Shown in pieces: positions 15,798 through 25,384 of a stretch of 36,848 bases of DNA. The notes under the pieces were generated by a model. The model saw only the letters and a program-made list of their open reading frames with translations. It did not search any database and was not told the DNA's origin. Where the stretch lies: assembly GCA_018645325.1 (NCBI GenBank), contig JABGOU010000039.1:1-36848 (forward strand), in the 5' to 3' direction. Origin of the DNA: Desulfobacula sp. (GTDB taxonomy: Bacteria; Desulfobacterota; Desulfobacteria; Desulfobacterales; Desulfobacteraceae). How positions within the stretch are numbered: the first letter of the stretch is position 1; each line of letters starts with the position of its first letter. Made by a program: the position numbers and the translations under genes.

Positions 15798-17153
15798 TTA
15801 CTCTTTTACTTCTTTTGGTTCATCGTCTTCTTTAATTTCTTCATCATCTTTAACCGCATCCGGTTCAACAAGTGTGACACTTCCTTTTTCTATTATAAGG
15901 TCAACAGCCTTTTTTTCAAGCTGCGTATGTTTATAATATTCAAGTTGTTTCGGATCCATGTTGAAATAATTTTTTACCGCATCAACCGGCGCATTCATTC
16001 CCACAGCCATTTCCTCAAAACTTTTTTCAAGCTCTTCATCGTTAAGTTCAAGTTTTCCCTGGGAAATAATTTTATCTAAAATCAAATGTCTCCTGGCCTG
16101 TTTTTCTGCAACATCACGATACTGGGTCCTGAGTATATCTTTACTCAGGCCGGCTTCTTCAAGGGAGGTATTATTTGCGGCATAGGCCTGTTCTGCTTCC
16201 ATTGTAATACCATTGAGTTCACCTTCGATCATTGCTTCAGGCACTTCAAACTCATATTTTTCCAAAAGAATCTGGAAAATCTGTTCGGAAAGTTCATGCT
16301 TTATCCTTTGTGCATATCCTTTTTCCAGATTTTCACGAATAGATGTTCTGACATCTTCAAGGGTTTCAAATTTACCCAGACCTTTTGCAAGGTCATCATT
16401 AACTTCAGGCAGAATTTCTTCCTGAATTTCTTTCAGTTTCACCTTATAGACAATAGTTTTGCCTTTCAGATTTTCATCATAATAATCTTCCAAATATGAA
16501 ACTTCTACTTCAAGATCCTGTACCGGGATGGCACCTGTCAATTTTTCTGAAAATTCTTTGGGCAAAGCTTCTTTCCCGATTCCCAAGACATAATTTTCAA
16601 TTTTTGGTGTTTTTTCAAAGGGTTCTTCATTTAAAAAACCTTCATAATCTATAAGAACAAAATCACCATCTTTTACAGGACGTTCTTCTTGTACTTTCTC
16701 TTTTTTAGCCATTGTTTTCTGAATCATGGAAATCTGGCTTTCTATCTCACCATCTGATATTTCATAATTGGTTTGTTTAAGAGCAATTCCCTCAAATTCA
16801 ATATCCCCAATTTCAGGTTTTATTTCCACAGTAATCTCAAAGGCATAGGCATTTTCCGGATCCAGTGGAGGCGGGTCCATCTGAGGCCCACCAACAATAT
16901 TTAAATCATGTTCTTTAACGGCTTCAATAAATGATTCCTGGATTAAACGAGGTGCCACATCTGCGTGGACATCTTTTGAAAATCTATTTTCCAATACCTT
17001 ACGAGGAATTTTTCCCTTTCTAAAACCCTTTACATCAGCGTTTTTTTTCAACTCATTGTAAGCCTTATTCAACTCTTTTGTAATAACTTCCTTAGATATT
17101 TCAAAAGACAACATTTTTTTCACACTGCTTTTATCCTCAATTTTTACCTGCAT
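15798..17153 (-). CDS. tig: Trigger factor (ribosome-bound chaperone, prolyl isomerase)
   Basis: This 451-residue chaperone meets nascent chains at the ribosome exit tunnel. It has the ribosome-binding domain with GFRKGKIPRKVLENRF (about 41-56), an FKBP-like prolyl isomerase domain (about 150-245, starting PVKDGDFVLIDYEGF) and a long helical C-terminal substrate domain. It ends in an acidic tail. ATG 17153 follows AGGACGG. It is the first gene of tig-clpP-clpX-lon, so the operon promoter should lie in the 142-bp spacer shared with the divergent amidase. Confidence 0.95.
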   Translation of the reverse strand: MQVKIEDKSSVKKMLSFEISKEVITKELNKAYNELKKNADVKGFRKGKIPRKVLENRFSKDVHADVAPRLIQESFIEAVKEHDLNIVGGPQMDPPPLDPENAYAFEITVEIKPEIGDIEFEGIALKQTNYEISDGEIESQISMIQKTMAKKEKVQEERPVKDGDFVLIDYEGFLNEEPFEKTPKIENYVLGIGKEALPKEFSEKLTGAIPVQDLEVEVSYLEDYYDENLKGKTIVYKVKLKEIQEEILPEVNDDLAKGLGKFETLEDVRTSIRENLEKGYAQRIKHELSEQIFQILLEKYEFEVPEAMIEGELNGITMEAEQAYAANNTSLEEAGLSKDILRTQYRDVAEKQARRHLILDKIISQGKLELNDEELEKSFEEMAVGMNAPVDAVKNYFNMDPKQLEYYKHTQLEKKAVDLIIEKGSVTLVEPDAVKDDEEIKEDDEPKEVKE

Positions 17154-17223
17154 TTTTCCGTCCTGTATTCATTTTAATAAAAGTTGGATTATATAATAAA
17201 CATTACTTCAAATAATTAAAAAA

Positions 17224-17260
17224 ATGTAATATATATAATATTACATCAAAAGTACTTTTG
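17224..17260. promoter_or_regulatory. Two palindromes between tig and amidase genes
   Basis: ATGTAATAT and ATATTACAT form a perfect 9-bp inverted repeat with spacer ATATA at 17224-17246. One base later CAAAAGTACTTTTG at 17247-17260 is a perfect 14-bp palindrome. They lie in the divergent promoter region of the proteostasis operon and the amidase gene, and look like binding sites for dimeric regulators. Confidence 0.6.
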
Positions 17261-17295
17261 CACAAAGTTTTCTAAAATAACGCTTATATATAAAG

Positions 17296-17988
17296 GTGTC
17301 AAGAAAATTGGCCAAACAAACCGTTTTTCTCTTTATTATCACTGTATTAATGATCATGCCCGGCACAGGGTTTTCCGCCACAATGATTCAAACCACACAA
17401 CGCATTATTGTTATTGATCCGGGTCACGGTGGGAATAGCAGCGGACTTGCCGCATCAGGCGGGATAAAAGAAAAAAATATTGTCTTGAAGCTTGCCCAAA
17501 GAACAGCCCAAAAACTTGAAAACCATTACAATGTAATTTTAACGCGAACAGAGGATATCAGTATCTCCCAACGGGAAAGAATGTTTATAGCCAATAAAAA
17601 CTCTGCTGATTTTTTTCTCAGCATCCATTTGAATAATTCAAGAGATGCTTCAAGCTTTTTATACTATTTTGATCCACCTGAGCCGGAAAAAAGTAAAGTC
17701 CATGCTGCAGAAAACACATGGAAATCGCAACCTCTTTTGCAGCAGGCTGAAACTAAAAAAGCTGTAAACTCATTTTTAAATGTTTTTTCAGCAGTAAAAA
17801 AAATAAATAATTATTTTTCAAACGGTGCCCCTGCAATAATCCTTGAAGGTGCTACCATGCCGGCCATATTGATTGAGCCAATATCCATTTCAATACTACC
17901 CCCTGATACTGAAGAAACAAACGCCATTCTTGATGAATATGCAGTGCTCATTGCAAAAAGTATTCATCTTTATTTTAAAAAAAAATAG
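17296..17988 (+). CDS. N-acetylmuramoyl-L-alanine amidase (Amidase_3)
   Basis: This 230-residue periplasmic enzyme should cut the bond between MurNAc and the peptide stem of peptidoglycan. A signal peptide (about 1-28, ending GFSA) precedes the catalytic domain. Zinc and catalytic residues are present: DPGHGG, a Glu in IKEKN, SIHLNN, and the Glu of ILIEP near the end. The stretch between SIHLNN and ILIEP is poorly conserved and carries no AMIN or SPOR domain, so this is a compact member. Start GTG 17296 has only AAAGG nearby; a TTG at 17308 is an alternative. It is divergent from tig and precedes tRNA-Pro. Confidence 0.85.
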   Translation: MSRKLAKQTVFLFIITVLMIMPGTGFSATMIQTTQRIIVIDPGHGGNSSGLAASGGIKEKNIVLKLAQRTAQKLENHYNVILTRTEDISISQRERMFIANKNSADFFLSIHLNNSRDASSFLYYFDPPEPEKSKVHAAENTWKSQPLLQQAETKKAVNSFLNVFSAVKKINNYFSNGAPAIILEGATMPAILIEPISISILPPDTEETNAILDEYAVLIAKSIHLYFKKK

Positions 17989-18060
17989 AGACCGATCATT
18001 AAATTTCTTGCCTTTATTATTTTAAAATGATAGTTATTGTGATTGTGTTCATTATTGAAT

Positions 18061-18137
<77 letters not shown>

Positions 18138-18251
18138 ATAAACACATTTTTTTCGTACCCCCTTTCCAATTTACCATAAAAACCTGCTTCAATATGTCGA
18201 AACCAAATCTTGGTTTTGGGCAATTAAGTTTGGTCTCAAAGCAAATTAGCC

Positions 18252-18280
18252 TTGAAAAAAAATTAAAAAGCAACTATATA
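18252..18280 (+). promoter_or_regulatory. Promoter of SRP RNA gene
   Basis: TTGAAA (18252-18257), a 17-bp spacer and TATATA (18275-18280) make a strong sigma-70 promoter. The predicted start near 18287 lies just before the 5' arm of the outer SRP RNA helix. Confidence 0.75.
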
Positions 18281-18299
18281 TACTTCTTCCGGCTGAGCA

Positions 18300-18416
18300 G
18301 GCCGGGTGCGGATTATTCTGATCGGTCGCCTCGTAACAGAAGGCCACGAACCTCGTCAGGTCCGGAAGGAAGCAGCGATAAGTGATCTCTTCTGTGTCGT
18401 GGATCGATCCCGGTCA
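18300..18416 (+). ncRNA. ffs: Signal recognition particle RNA (4.5S type)
   Basis: The universally conserved apical loop of helix 8 is present: GTCAGGTCCGGAAGGAAGCA at 18354-18373, the binding site of Ffh. The arms GCCGGG (18301) and CCCGGT (18410) close the rod. The RNA guides ribosomes making membrane proteins to FtsY. Flanking bases 18288-18300 and 18437-18448 can pair over 12 bp with one bulged A, followed by a T-rich tract, so the primary transcript may be about 160 nt and end there. The ends given are for the core rod. Confidence 0.93.
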
Positions 18417-18479
18417 TGCAATTTTACGCTGCCCTTCTGCCAGCCGGATCTTTTCTTTTCAAAGCATAAATTTTATATC

Positions 18480-18507
18480 TTGACATGCTTTTAAACAGAC
18501 TTATTTT
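18480..18507 (+). promoter_or_regulatory. Likely promoter of grpE-dnaK
   Basis: TTGACA (18480-18485) is followed after 16 bp by TATTTT (18502-18507). I see neither a CIRCE inverted repeat nor a sigma-32-type CCCCAT -10 between the SRP RNA gene and grpE, so heat control of this operon is not evident here. Confidence 0.5.
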
Positions 18508-18561
18508 TCAGCCATAATTCAATTTTCATTTTGTATAAATTACTCTTAAGCAGAGGAATAT

Positions 18562-19152
18562 TTGGAGCAGGAAAAATTGGCAAAAGAAAAAACGAAAAAA
18601 AAAGATGAGACGGCTAAACCGGATTCTCCAGTAAAAAATGCTAAAATCAAAGTCAATTCCGACAAAAAAGAAGATATCAAAGAGCTGAAAGAACAACTTG
18701 CATCTGAAAAAGATCGTATTTTAAGACTTTCAGCTGAATTTGAAAATTTTAAAAAAAGAAAACAGCGGGAATCAGATGAATTTAAAAAATTTGCCAATGA
18801 AGCTGTCTTCAGACAACTTCTGACGGTTGTAGATAACCTGGAACGGGCAATCTTTTCCACAAAAGAAAATGCAGATAAAGAGGGATTGCTTGAAGGAGTC
18901 AAACTAACCTACAAGGAAATTCTCAAACTTTTTGAGGCGTTTAATGTTAAGCCCATAGAAGCTGAAAAGCAACCATTTGATCCAAACTTCCACCAGGCAG
19001 TCACCCAGGAGGAAACCGTTGAGGTTCCGGAAAATACCGTAACAACGGTACTTCAAAGGGGATACCTCCTCCATGACAGATTAATCAGGCCTGCCATGGT
19101 TGTTGTCTCAAAGGGAATAGAAAAAGAAACTAAAGAAACTAAAGAAAATTAA
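18562..19152 (+). CDS. grpE: GrpE nucleotide exchange factor
   Basis: This 196-residue cofactor releases ADP from DnaK. It has a Lys/Glu-rich N-terminus, a long helix (about 33-75, EFENFKKRKQRESDEF) for dimerisation, and the C-terminal beta domain with FDPNFHQAVTQEE, VLQRGYLLHDRLIRPAMVVVSKG. The start is TTG 18562 with AGAGGA five bases upstream; no ATG lies nearby in frame. dnaK begins 21 bases after the stop, so the pair is an operon. No hrcA or dnaJ is present in the window. Confidence 0.96.
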   Translation: MEQEKLAKEKTKKKDETAKPDSPVKNAKIKVNSDKKEDIKELKEQLASEKDRILRLSAEFENFKKRKQRESDEFKKFANEAVFRQLLTVVDNLERAIFSTKENADKEGLLEGVKLTYKEILKLFEAFNVKPIEAEKQPFDPNFHQAVTQEETVEVPENTVTTVLQRGYLLHDRLIRPAMVVVSKGIEKETKETKEN

Positions 19153-19173
19153 AGATATCTTGGAGGGTATGTT

Positions 19174-21105
19174 ATGAGTAAAATAATAGGAATCGATCTT
19201 GGAACAACCAATTCATGCGTAGCAGTTATGGAAGCAGGCGGTGAAGTAAAAATCATTACCAATGCAGAAGGAGGTAGAACCACGCCATCTATTGTTGCTG
19301 TTTCTGAAAGTGGTGAGCGCATTGTGGGGCAAGCTGCGAAACGACAGGCTGTTACCAATCCGGAAAATACTGTTTTTGCAGTAAAAAGACTGATCGGAAG
19401 AAAATTTAATTCAAAGGAAATTCAGGATGATATCCCTATTCTTCCCTATAAAATTGAAGCGGCATCCAATGGTGACACCAGAATCAATTTAAGAGGAAAA
19501 CTGTACAGTCCTGCTGAAATTTCATCCTTTATACTGGCAAATATTAAAAAAACGGCTGAAGATTATCTGGGCGAAGAAGTCAAAGAAGCTGTTATTACAG
19601 TACCTGCTTATTTTAATGACAGCCAGAGACAGGCCACAAAAGATGCAGGTAAAATCGCCGGCCTTATAGTAAAAAGGATTATCAATGAGCCCACAGCTGC
19701 ATCCTTAGCCTATGGCCTTGATAAAAAAGGTGAGGAAAAGATTGCTGTATTTGATTTAGGTGGTGGTACATTTGATGTTTCCGTCCTTGAAATAGGTGAT
19801 GGTGTATTTGAAGTAAAATCAACATCCGGAGATACCCATCTGGGTGGAGAAGACTTTGACTTAAGAATTATTGATTATATTGCCGATGAATTTAAAAAGG
19901 ACCAGGGAATTAATGTCAGGGGCGATAAAATGGCGCTTCAACGTCTTAAGGAAGCGGCTGAAAAAGCAAAGATGGAGCTTTCAACATCTACTGAGACCAG
20001 TATCAACCTGCCTTTCATAACAGCAGATGCATCGGGTCCGAAACATCTTGATGTTAAACTGACCCGGGCGAAACTTGAATCTCTGGTGGCAGATCTTCTG
20101 GATAAGCTTGAGAAACCCTGTCTAAAGGCCCTTAAAGAAGCCAAACTGGGAGCAGGCGGTGTTGATGAAGTGGTTCTTGTCGGGGGTATGACCCGTATGC
20201 CTGCAGTTCAAGAACGTGTTGAAAAAATATTTGGGAAAAAACCTAATAAAGGCGTGAATCCGGATGAAGTCGTTGCCATGGGCGCTGCTGTCCAGGCTGG
20301 TGTTCTCCAGGGGGATGTAAATGACGTGCTCCTTCTTGATGTCACACCTCTTTCTCTTGGAATTGAGACCCTGGGCGGTGTGATGACCACTTTGATTGAA
20401 AAAAACACAACCATTCCAACCAAGAAAAGCCAGGTATTTTCAACAGCTGCCGACAACCAGCCAGCTGTTTCCATCCATGTACTACAGGGTGAAAGACAAA
20501 TGTCTGCAGACAATAAAACCCTTGGACAATTTGAGTTATCTGAAATTCCACCGGCACCAAGAGGGGTTCCCCAGATTGAGGTCTCCTTTGATATAGATGC
20601 CAACGGGATTGTCCATGTAGCAGCCAAAGACAAGGCAACAGCCAAAGAGCAATCCATCAGAATCACTGCAGCCAGCGGTCTTTCCGAGGAAGAAATCGAT
20701 AAGATGGTCAAGGATGCTGAACTGCATGCAGAAGAGGACAAGAAAAAAAGAGAACTGGTTGATACAAAAAACAGTGCAGAAGCACTTGTTGACCAGACTG
20801 AGAAAACCTTGAAAGAGCATGGAGATAAGGTTGATGAAGCAACAAAAAAAGATATTGAATCCGCTGTTGAAGCATTGAAACAGGCTAAAGATTCAAACAA
20901 TATTGATGAGCTTAAACAAAAAATGGAAAGCCTGTCAAAGGCATCCCACAAGCTTGCCGAAGTCATGTACCAGCAGGCAGCCCAGGAAGGACAAGCCGGC
21001 CAAGGTGCTCCCGGTTCCGAGGCTTCAGGTTCTGCCGGTGCTCCTCCCGCAGATGACGACGATGTTGTAGATGCTGATTTTGAAGAAGTTAAAAAAGATA
21101 AATAA
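19174..21105 (+). CDS. dnaK: Hsp70 chaperone DnaK
   Basis: This 643-residue ATP-driven chaperone folds and rescues cytoplasmic proteins with GrpE and DnaJ. The nucleotide-binding domain starts [15 protein letters not shown] and contains the [17 protein letters not shown] and [10 protein letters not shown] motifs. The linker [19 protein letters not shown] leads into the substrate domain, a helical lid and the acidic tail ending [16 protein letters not shown]. Length and motifs are standard. ATG 19174 has GGAGGG upstream. A terminator follows at 21142. Confidence 0.98.
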   Translation: MSKIIGIDLGTTNSCVAVMEAGGEVKIITNAEGGRTTPSIVAVSESGERIVGQAAKRQAVTNPENTVFAVKRLIGRKFNSKEIQDDIPILPYKIEAASNGDTRINLRGKLYSPAEISSFILANIKKTAEDYLGEEVKEAVITVPAYFNDSQRQATKDAGKIAGLIVKRIINEPTAASLAYGLDKKGEEKIAVFDLGGGTFDVSVLEIGDGVFEVKSTSGDTHLGGEDFDLRIIDYIADEFKKDQGINVRGDKMALQRLKEAAEKAKMELSTSTETSINLPFITADASGPKHLDVKLTRAKLESLVADLLDKLEKPCLKALKEAKLGAGGVDEVVLVGGMTRMPAVQERVEKIFGKKPNKGVNPDEVVAMGAAVQAGVLQGDVNDVLLLDVTPLSLGIETLGGVMTTLIEKNTTIPTKKSQVFSTAADNQPAVSIHVLQGERQMSADNKTLGQFELSEIPPAPRGVPQIEVSFDIDANGIVHVAAKDKATAKEQSIRITAASGLSEEEIDKMVKDAELHAEEDKKKRELVDTKNSAEALVDQTEKTLKEHGDKVDEATKKDIESAVEALKQAKDSNNIDELKQKMESLSKASHKLAEVMYQQAAQEGQAGQGAPGSEASGSAGAPPADDDDVVDADFEEVKKDK

Positions 21106-21141
21106 AACCGGATAAAAATTCGTATAAAACCTGTTGAATAT

Positions 21142-21180
21142 AATCCTGCCGTGGTCTATAGTTACCCGGCAGGATTTTTC
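21142..21180 (+). terminator. Terminator after dnaK
   Basis: AATCCTGCCG (21142-21151) and CGGCAGGATT (21167-21176) form a perfect 10-bp stem with a 15-base loop, followed by a T run. It lies 36 bases after the dnaK stop. Confidence 0.85.
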
Positions 21181-21222
21181 ATATTTATAGAAGGGCTCTT
21201 AATTATAAATGATTACTAATTA

Positions 21223-21343
21223 TTCAGCTCTTGCGTTTGAACCCGCCCTGTCTGATGGATATTTGTTTCGAGGCTATTCGCTTAACCTCCTGCAAATATA
21301 CATCAGACAGCGGTTTGAGGATAATTTTTTTTAACGGGCTGAA
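21223..21343 (+). promoter_or_regulatory. Structured leader upstream of acyl-CoA synthetase gene
   Basis: Nested pairing is visible. The outer arms TTCAGCTC (21223-21230) and GGGCTGAA (21336-21343) pair fully with one G-U. Inside, 21248-21265 pairs with 21293-21310 over 18 positions with one mismatch, and the 27-base loop holds a small GAGG / CCTC stem. Eight Ts follow at 21325-21332. The outer 3' arm ends 8 bases before the ATG of the next gene, where a ribosome-binding site should be. This may be an attenuator, a metabolite- or protein-sensing leader, or a mobile palindrome. Confidence 0.5.
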
Positions 21344-21351
21344 CAATTACT

Positions 21352-22941
21352 ATGATTATTACTCAGATTTTGGCCAGAAATGCTTCAAAATATAGTGACA
21401 AGACAGCTCTTGTCGAACGGACACCTTCTTTAAACTCCAGGAAGTCCATTACCTGGAAAGAATTTTTTAAAGCTTCCAATAAGCTTGCCAATGCCCTTAA
21501 GGGAAAGGGCATCCAAAAAGGGGAAAAAATTGTACAATTGATGACAAACTGCCTTGAATGGCTCCCCATTTATTTTGGCATCCTTTATACTGGCGCATGG
21601 GTAGTGCCTCTAAATTTCAGATTTGAATCAGACAAGATCCTTCTTTGCACTAGTACTGCGCAAGCTAAAATTTTCATTTTCGGAGTGGAGTTCATTGAAA
21701 GAATTGAAGCTGTCAGACATGAGCTTGAAAAATCTGTTCACTTATGGATTTTCACTGGTCCGGAAAAGTCCTGCCCGGACTGGGCGATTCAATATGACAC
21801 ATTTATTGAATCTGCATCAAAAAATAATCCTCCAAATGTTGACCTTGATATAGAAGATGATGCAGCCCTGTATTTTACCAGTGGTACAACAGGTGATCCC
21901 AAAGCTGTTCTTTTAACCCATAAAAATCTTGAACATGCCTGCTGTGTTGAACATGCTCACCATGGCCAGACCCATGATGACATCTTCCTTTGTATTCCGC
22001 CTTTGTACCATACCGGGGCCAAGATGCACTGGATGGGCAGTTTTCTTGTGGGAGGAAAATGTATTCTGCTCAAAGGTGTAACCCCTCAATGGATTATTGA
22101 GGCTGTTTCAGAAGAGCTGTGTACTATTGCCTGGCTTCTGGTTCCCTGGGCCCATGATATTCTTATAGCCATTGAAAACAAAGAGATTGATCTTTCAAAA
22201 TTCACTCTTTCCCAATGGAGGCTGATGCACGCCGGTGCCCAGCCCATACCTCCAAGTTTGATTGAGAACTGGAAAAAATATTTCCCAAATCAAGATTATG
22301 ATACAAACTACGGCCTTACCGAATCAACAGGCCCGGGATGCGTTCATTTGGGTATTGAAAATGCCCATCGAATAGGCCCCATAGGATTACCAGGATTTGA
22401 CTGGGAGGCAAAAATTGTTGATAAACAGGGGAACCATCTTTTTGCCAATGAATCAGGGGAACTCATTGTCAAGGGTCCGGGCGTAATGAAAGAATACTAT
22501 AAAAATCCCGGGGCAACAAAAAAGGCACTTAAAAACGGGTGGCTTTACACCGGTGATATTGCCCGGTATGATAAGGATGGTTTTATCTGGCTTGTGGACC
22601 GAAAAAAAGATATGATTATCTACGGCGGAGAAAATATTTTCCCCGTTGAAATTGAAAATTTTTTTCAAAACAATGAAAAAATCAAAGACATTGCAGTCAT
22701 AGGTATCCCTGATGACAGGCTTGGAGAAATTCCTGCAGGAATCATAAGCGTTAAACCTATGTGTATGCTTTGTGAGAGTGATATAATCGAATTCCAGCAG
22801 GAACTTCCAAGATACAAACAGCTTAAAAAAATCTTTTTTGGTGATGTCCCAAGAAATCCAACTGGGAAAATCGAAAAACCAAAATTACGAAGGATATATG
22901 CTGAAGACAAACGCAAAGATGTTCGAAAGCTTTTTAGATAG
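21352..22941 (+). CDS. Acyl-CoA synthetase (AMP-forming), fatty-acid type
   Basis: This 529-residue adenylate-forming enzyme should activate a carboxylic acid, probably a fatty acid, to its CoA thioester through an acyl-AMP. Motifs in order: the phosphate-binding loop YFTSGTTGDPKAV (about 178-190), YGLTESTG, the hinge region GWLYTGDIARYDKDG then DRKKDMIIYGGENIFPVEIE, and the C-terminal catalytic Lys in NPTGKIEK. The substrate is not decided by sequence. ATG 21352 lacks a Shine-Dalgarno and is preceded by the structured leader, which suggests translational or attenuation control. lolA follows after 37 bases with its own ribosome-binding site. Confidence 0.9.
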   Translation: MIITQILARNASKYSDKTALVERTPSLNSRKSITWKEFFKASNKLANALKGKGIQKGEKIVQLMTNCLEWLPIYFGILYTGAWVVPLNFRFESDKILLCTSTAQAKIFIFGVEFIERIEAVRHELEKSVHLWIFTGPEKSCPDWAIQYDTFIESASKNNPPNVDLDIEDDAALYFTSGTTGDPKAVLLTHKNLEHACCVEHAHHGQTHDDIFLCIPPLYHTGAKMHWMGSFLVGGKCILLKGVTPQWIIEAVSEELCTIAWLLVPWAHDILIAIENKEIDLSKFTLSQWRLMHAGAQPIPPSLIENWKKYFPNQDYDTNYGLTESTGPGCVHLGIENAHRIGPIGLPGFDWEAKIVDKQGNHLFANESGELIVKGPGVMKEYYKNPGATKKALKNGWLYTGDIARYDKDGFIWLVDRKKDMIIYGGENIFPVEIENFFQNNEKIKDIAVIGIPDDRLGEIPAGIISVKPMCMLCESDIIEFQQELPRYKQLKKIFFGDVPRNPTGKIEKPKLRRIYAEDKRKDVRKLFR

Positions 22942-22978
22942 TATTAATAACCTGAAGGTCACACGTAAAGGAAATTAA

Positions 22979-23647
22979 TTGAAATCTTTATTACACTATA
23001 TCATCTTTAATCTGTTTCCAGTCATTCTTGGCTGTTGTATTTTATGTTCAACTGCATATGCTCTGGACAATGATACTATTAAAGAAGATATTTTAACTGC
23101 CATTGAAAAAAAATACTCCGGCAAAAGCTTTGAAGCTGATTTTACTCAAATTTCAAAACTTTCTGCTCTTGATATTAAAGAAAGTGCATCGGGAAAAGCA
23201 TCCTTTAGTCATCCAGGAAAAATGAGATGGGAATATATGGAGCCTGAACACCATAAAATAATTACCAATGGCAAATTGCTATGGATTTTTAGACCCCAGG
23301 AGAACCAGGTAATGCAGGGGGATGCATCTCAATTTTTCAAGGCTGGTGGAGGAGGCGCTTTTTTATCGGACATCTCCCTTATCAGAAAAAATTATATTAT
23401 CCATATTAAAGAGGTTAATGTCGATTATGTAGAAATTGATCTGTCTGCAAAAGAAAAAAATGCTGATATTTCTTCAATTGCTATCAGGATTTCACAAAAA
23501 AATAATAATATTGTAAGGGTTGTTACATATAATCCATATAATGATACCACCCTGTTTGAATTTAAAAATATTCAATTTAAAGAAATTGATCCAGCCCTGT
23601 TTGAATTTAAACCTTTTAAAGGGTTAAATATTATAGATTTGGATTAA
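22979..23647 (+). CDS. lolA: Outer-membrane lipoprotein carrier LolA
   Basis: This 222-residue periplasmic protein would ferry lipoproteins from the inner membrane LolCDE complex to the outer membrane. A signal peptide (about 1-28, ending STAYA) precedes the LolA fold: FEADFTQISK, ASGKASFSHPGKMRWEYMEP and GKLLWIFRPQENQVMQGD. These match the conserved early strands of the family. Start is TTG 22979 with AAAGGAA about 7 bases upstream. It lies between the acyl-CoA synthetase gene and nadA, with no evident functional tie to either. Confidence 0.9.
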   Translation: MKSLLHYIIFNLFPVILGCCILCSTAYALDNDTIKEDILTAIEKKYSGKSFEADFTQISKLSALDIKESASGKASFSHPGKMRWEYMEPEHHKIITNGKLLWIFRPQENQVMQGDASQFFKAGGGGAFLSDISLIRKNYIIHIKEVNVDYVEIDLSAKEKNADISSIAIRISQKNNNIVRVVTYNPYNDTTLFEFKNIQFKEIDPALFEFKPFKGLNIIDLD

Positions 23648-23665
23648 ATGATTAAGGATTTTTAA

Positions 23666-24556
23666 ATGAAAGAAAAAATAAAACAACTGGCAAAAAAGAA
23701 AAATGCCATCATTCTGGCACACAATTATCAACCCCCTGAAATTCAGGATATTGCAGATCTTTGTGGTGATTCTCTTGAATTAAGCATAAAAGCCGCAAAA
23801 ACCGATGCAGACATAATTGTCTTTTGTGGAGTACATTTCATGGCTGAAACAGCGTTTATTCTCTCTCCTGAAAAAACTATACTTTTACCAAATACTGATG
23901 CCGGTTGCCCCATGGCGGATATGGTTGATCCTATTTCTCTTGCGGCAAAAAAAAAGGAGCTGGGGAATATACCGGTTATCACTTATGTGAATTCTTCCGC
24001 TGCAGTAAAAGCTGTTTCCGATATCTGCTGTACATCTGCCAATGTAATAAAAGTTGTCAACAGCATTGATAGTGATGAAATCCTGATGACACCGGATAAA
24101 AATCTTGCCCAATATGCTGCTGCCAACACCTCAAAGAAAATTCATCTCTGGGATGGATACTGCCCTTTTCATAATACCTTAACGTCCCAGGATGTACTAA
24201 AGGCCAAAAAAGACCACCCAAAGGCATGTTTTATCGCTCACCCGGAATGCCCGCCCGAAGTTCTTGCTCTTGCCGACAGCATCCAATCTACTTCAGGAAT
24301 GATAAAATTTGCAGGAGAATCTGAGCATTCTTCTTTTATCCTGGGAACTGAAACAGGATTGCTCTATCCCATATCAAAAACATATCCCCAAAAAACCTTC
24401 TATCCTGCTTCCAAAAAAATGTATTGTAAGGATATGAAAAAAATTACGCTGGAAAACATTTTTGACAGTCTTGAAAATCTAACCGGAGAAATAAAGGTTG
24501 AAGAAAACATTAGAAAAGACGCATTGGGTGCTGTCCAAAAAATGATCGATCTATAA
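23666..24556 (+). CDS. nadA: Quinolinate synthase NadA
   Basis: This 296-residue [4Fe-4S] enzyme condenses iminoaspartate with dihydroxyacetone phosphate to quinolinate in NAD synthesis. Family motifs include ILAHNYQPPEIQDIADLCGD at the start, CGVHFMAETA, PNTDAGCPMADM, GYCPFHN, AHPECPPEV and ESEHSSFILGTETGLLYPI. Cysteines in CGVHF, AGCPMAD, CCTSAN and HPECP regions include the cluster ligands. ATG 23666 follows AAGGAT. No nadB or nadC is adjacent. It converges on yebC across a shared terminator. Confidence 0.96.
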   Translation: MKEKIKQLAKKKNAIILAHNYQPPEIQDIADLCGDSLELSIKAAKTDADIIVFCGVHFMAETAFILSPEKTILLPNTDAGCPMADMVDPISLAAKKKELGNIPVITYVNSSAAVKAVSDICCTSANVIKVVNSIDSDEILMTPDKNLAQYAAANTSKKIHLWDGYCPFHNTLTSQDVLKAKKDHPKACFIAHPECPPEVLALADSIQSTSGMIKFAGESEHSSFILGTETGLLYPISKTYPQKTFYPASKKMYCKDMKKITLENIFDSLENLTGEIKVEENIRKDALGAVQKMIDL

Positions 24557-24579
24557 AAAACAAAAATCTGACCTGCATA

Positions 24580-24617
24580 AAAAAGGAGCCCGAGAAAAAA
24601 TCATGGCTCCTTTTTTT
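24580..24617. terminator. Bidirectional terminator between nadA and yebC
   Basis: An A-rich GGAGCC arm (24580-24590) pairs with GGCTCC plus seven Ts (24605-24617) around a 14-base loop. A and T tracts on both sides allow it to end both convergent transcripts. Confidence 0.85.
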
Positions 24618-24625
24618 ATGAAATC

Positions 24626-25369
24626 TTACATTGCATCAAATGCTTCATCTGGAATATCAGCATTGGAATAAAATTTCTGGATATCATCGCAATCATCCAT
24701 CGCATCCATGAAATTGATCATCTGCTCGGCATCTTTTCCTTCAACCTTTGTCATATTCTGGGGAATCATTGTTATTTCAGCCATTTCATACTTGATATCT
24801 GCCGCATCAATGGTTTCTTTGACTGCCTCGAAATCGGCTGGTTCACAAATGATCTCAAATGATTGGGTCTCTTCTTTAATATCTTCGGCTCCGGCATCCA
24901 ACGCTAATTCCATCAGCGTCTCCTCATCTGAATCCTCTTTATTGACGATAATAAGCCCTTTTTTATCAAACATCCAGGCAACGCACCCGTCCGTCCCTAC
25001 ATTTCCACCGGCTTTATTAAAAACCTGGCGCACCTCTGCAATCGTTCTGTTTCTATTGTCGGTTAAGCATTCCACCAGAACAGCAACACCGCCTGGGCCA
25101 TAGCCTTCATAAAGGATTTCCTCGTAATCAACCCCTTCAAGATCGCCGGTTCCCTTTTTAATTGCTCTTTCAAATGTGTCCTTGGGCATATTCTCGGATC
25201 TGGCTGAAATCAACGCACTCCTTAACCTTGGATTAGTTTCAGGGTCACCTCCACCCATCCTTGCAGCAACTGTAATTTCCTTTATTATTTTGGTAAAAAT
25301 CTTACCCCTTTTGGCATCCGTAGCACCTTTTTTATGCTTTATTGTCGACCACTTGCTATGTCCTGACAT
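24626..25369 (-). CDS. yebC: YebC/PmpR-family protein (TACO1 family)
   Basis: This 247-residue protein begins with the family hallmark [20 protein letters not shown] and continues with GRNPRL-type and GYGPGGVA motifs ([20 protein letters not shown]). Members were described as transcription regulators and more recently as helping ribosomes through difficult sequences; sequence does not choose between them. ATG 25369 follows AAGGAGG. It is the last gene of radA-rlmE-yebC, 15 bases after rlmE. Confidence 0.95.
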   Translation of the reverse strand: MSGHSKWSTIKHKKGATDAKRGKIFTKIIKEITVAARMGGGDPETNPRLRSALISARSENMPKDTFERAIKKGTGDLEGVDYEEILYEGYGPGGVAVLVECLTDNRNRTIAEVRQVFNKAGGNVGTDGCVAWMFDKKGLIIVNKEDSDEETLMELALDAGAEDIKEETQSFEIICEPADFEAVKETIDAADIKYEMAEITMIPQNMTKVEGKDAEQMINFMDAMDDCDDIQKFYSNADIPDEAFDAM

Positions 25370-25384
25370 TTTTGTATATCCTCC

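Noticed and set aside
18417-18561. CIRCE or sigma-32 heat-shock element before grpE
   Set aside because: No TTAGCACTC-N9-GAGTGCTAA repeat and no CCCCAT-type -10 was found; a sigma-70 promoter is the better reading.
20208-20966. 252-codon minus-strand frame inside dnaK
   Set aside because: A long open antisense frame is expected opposite a codon-biased gene; the product is low-complexity Ser/Phe-rich and lacks any domain.
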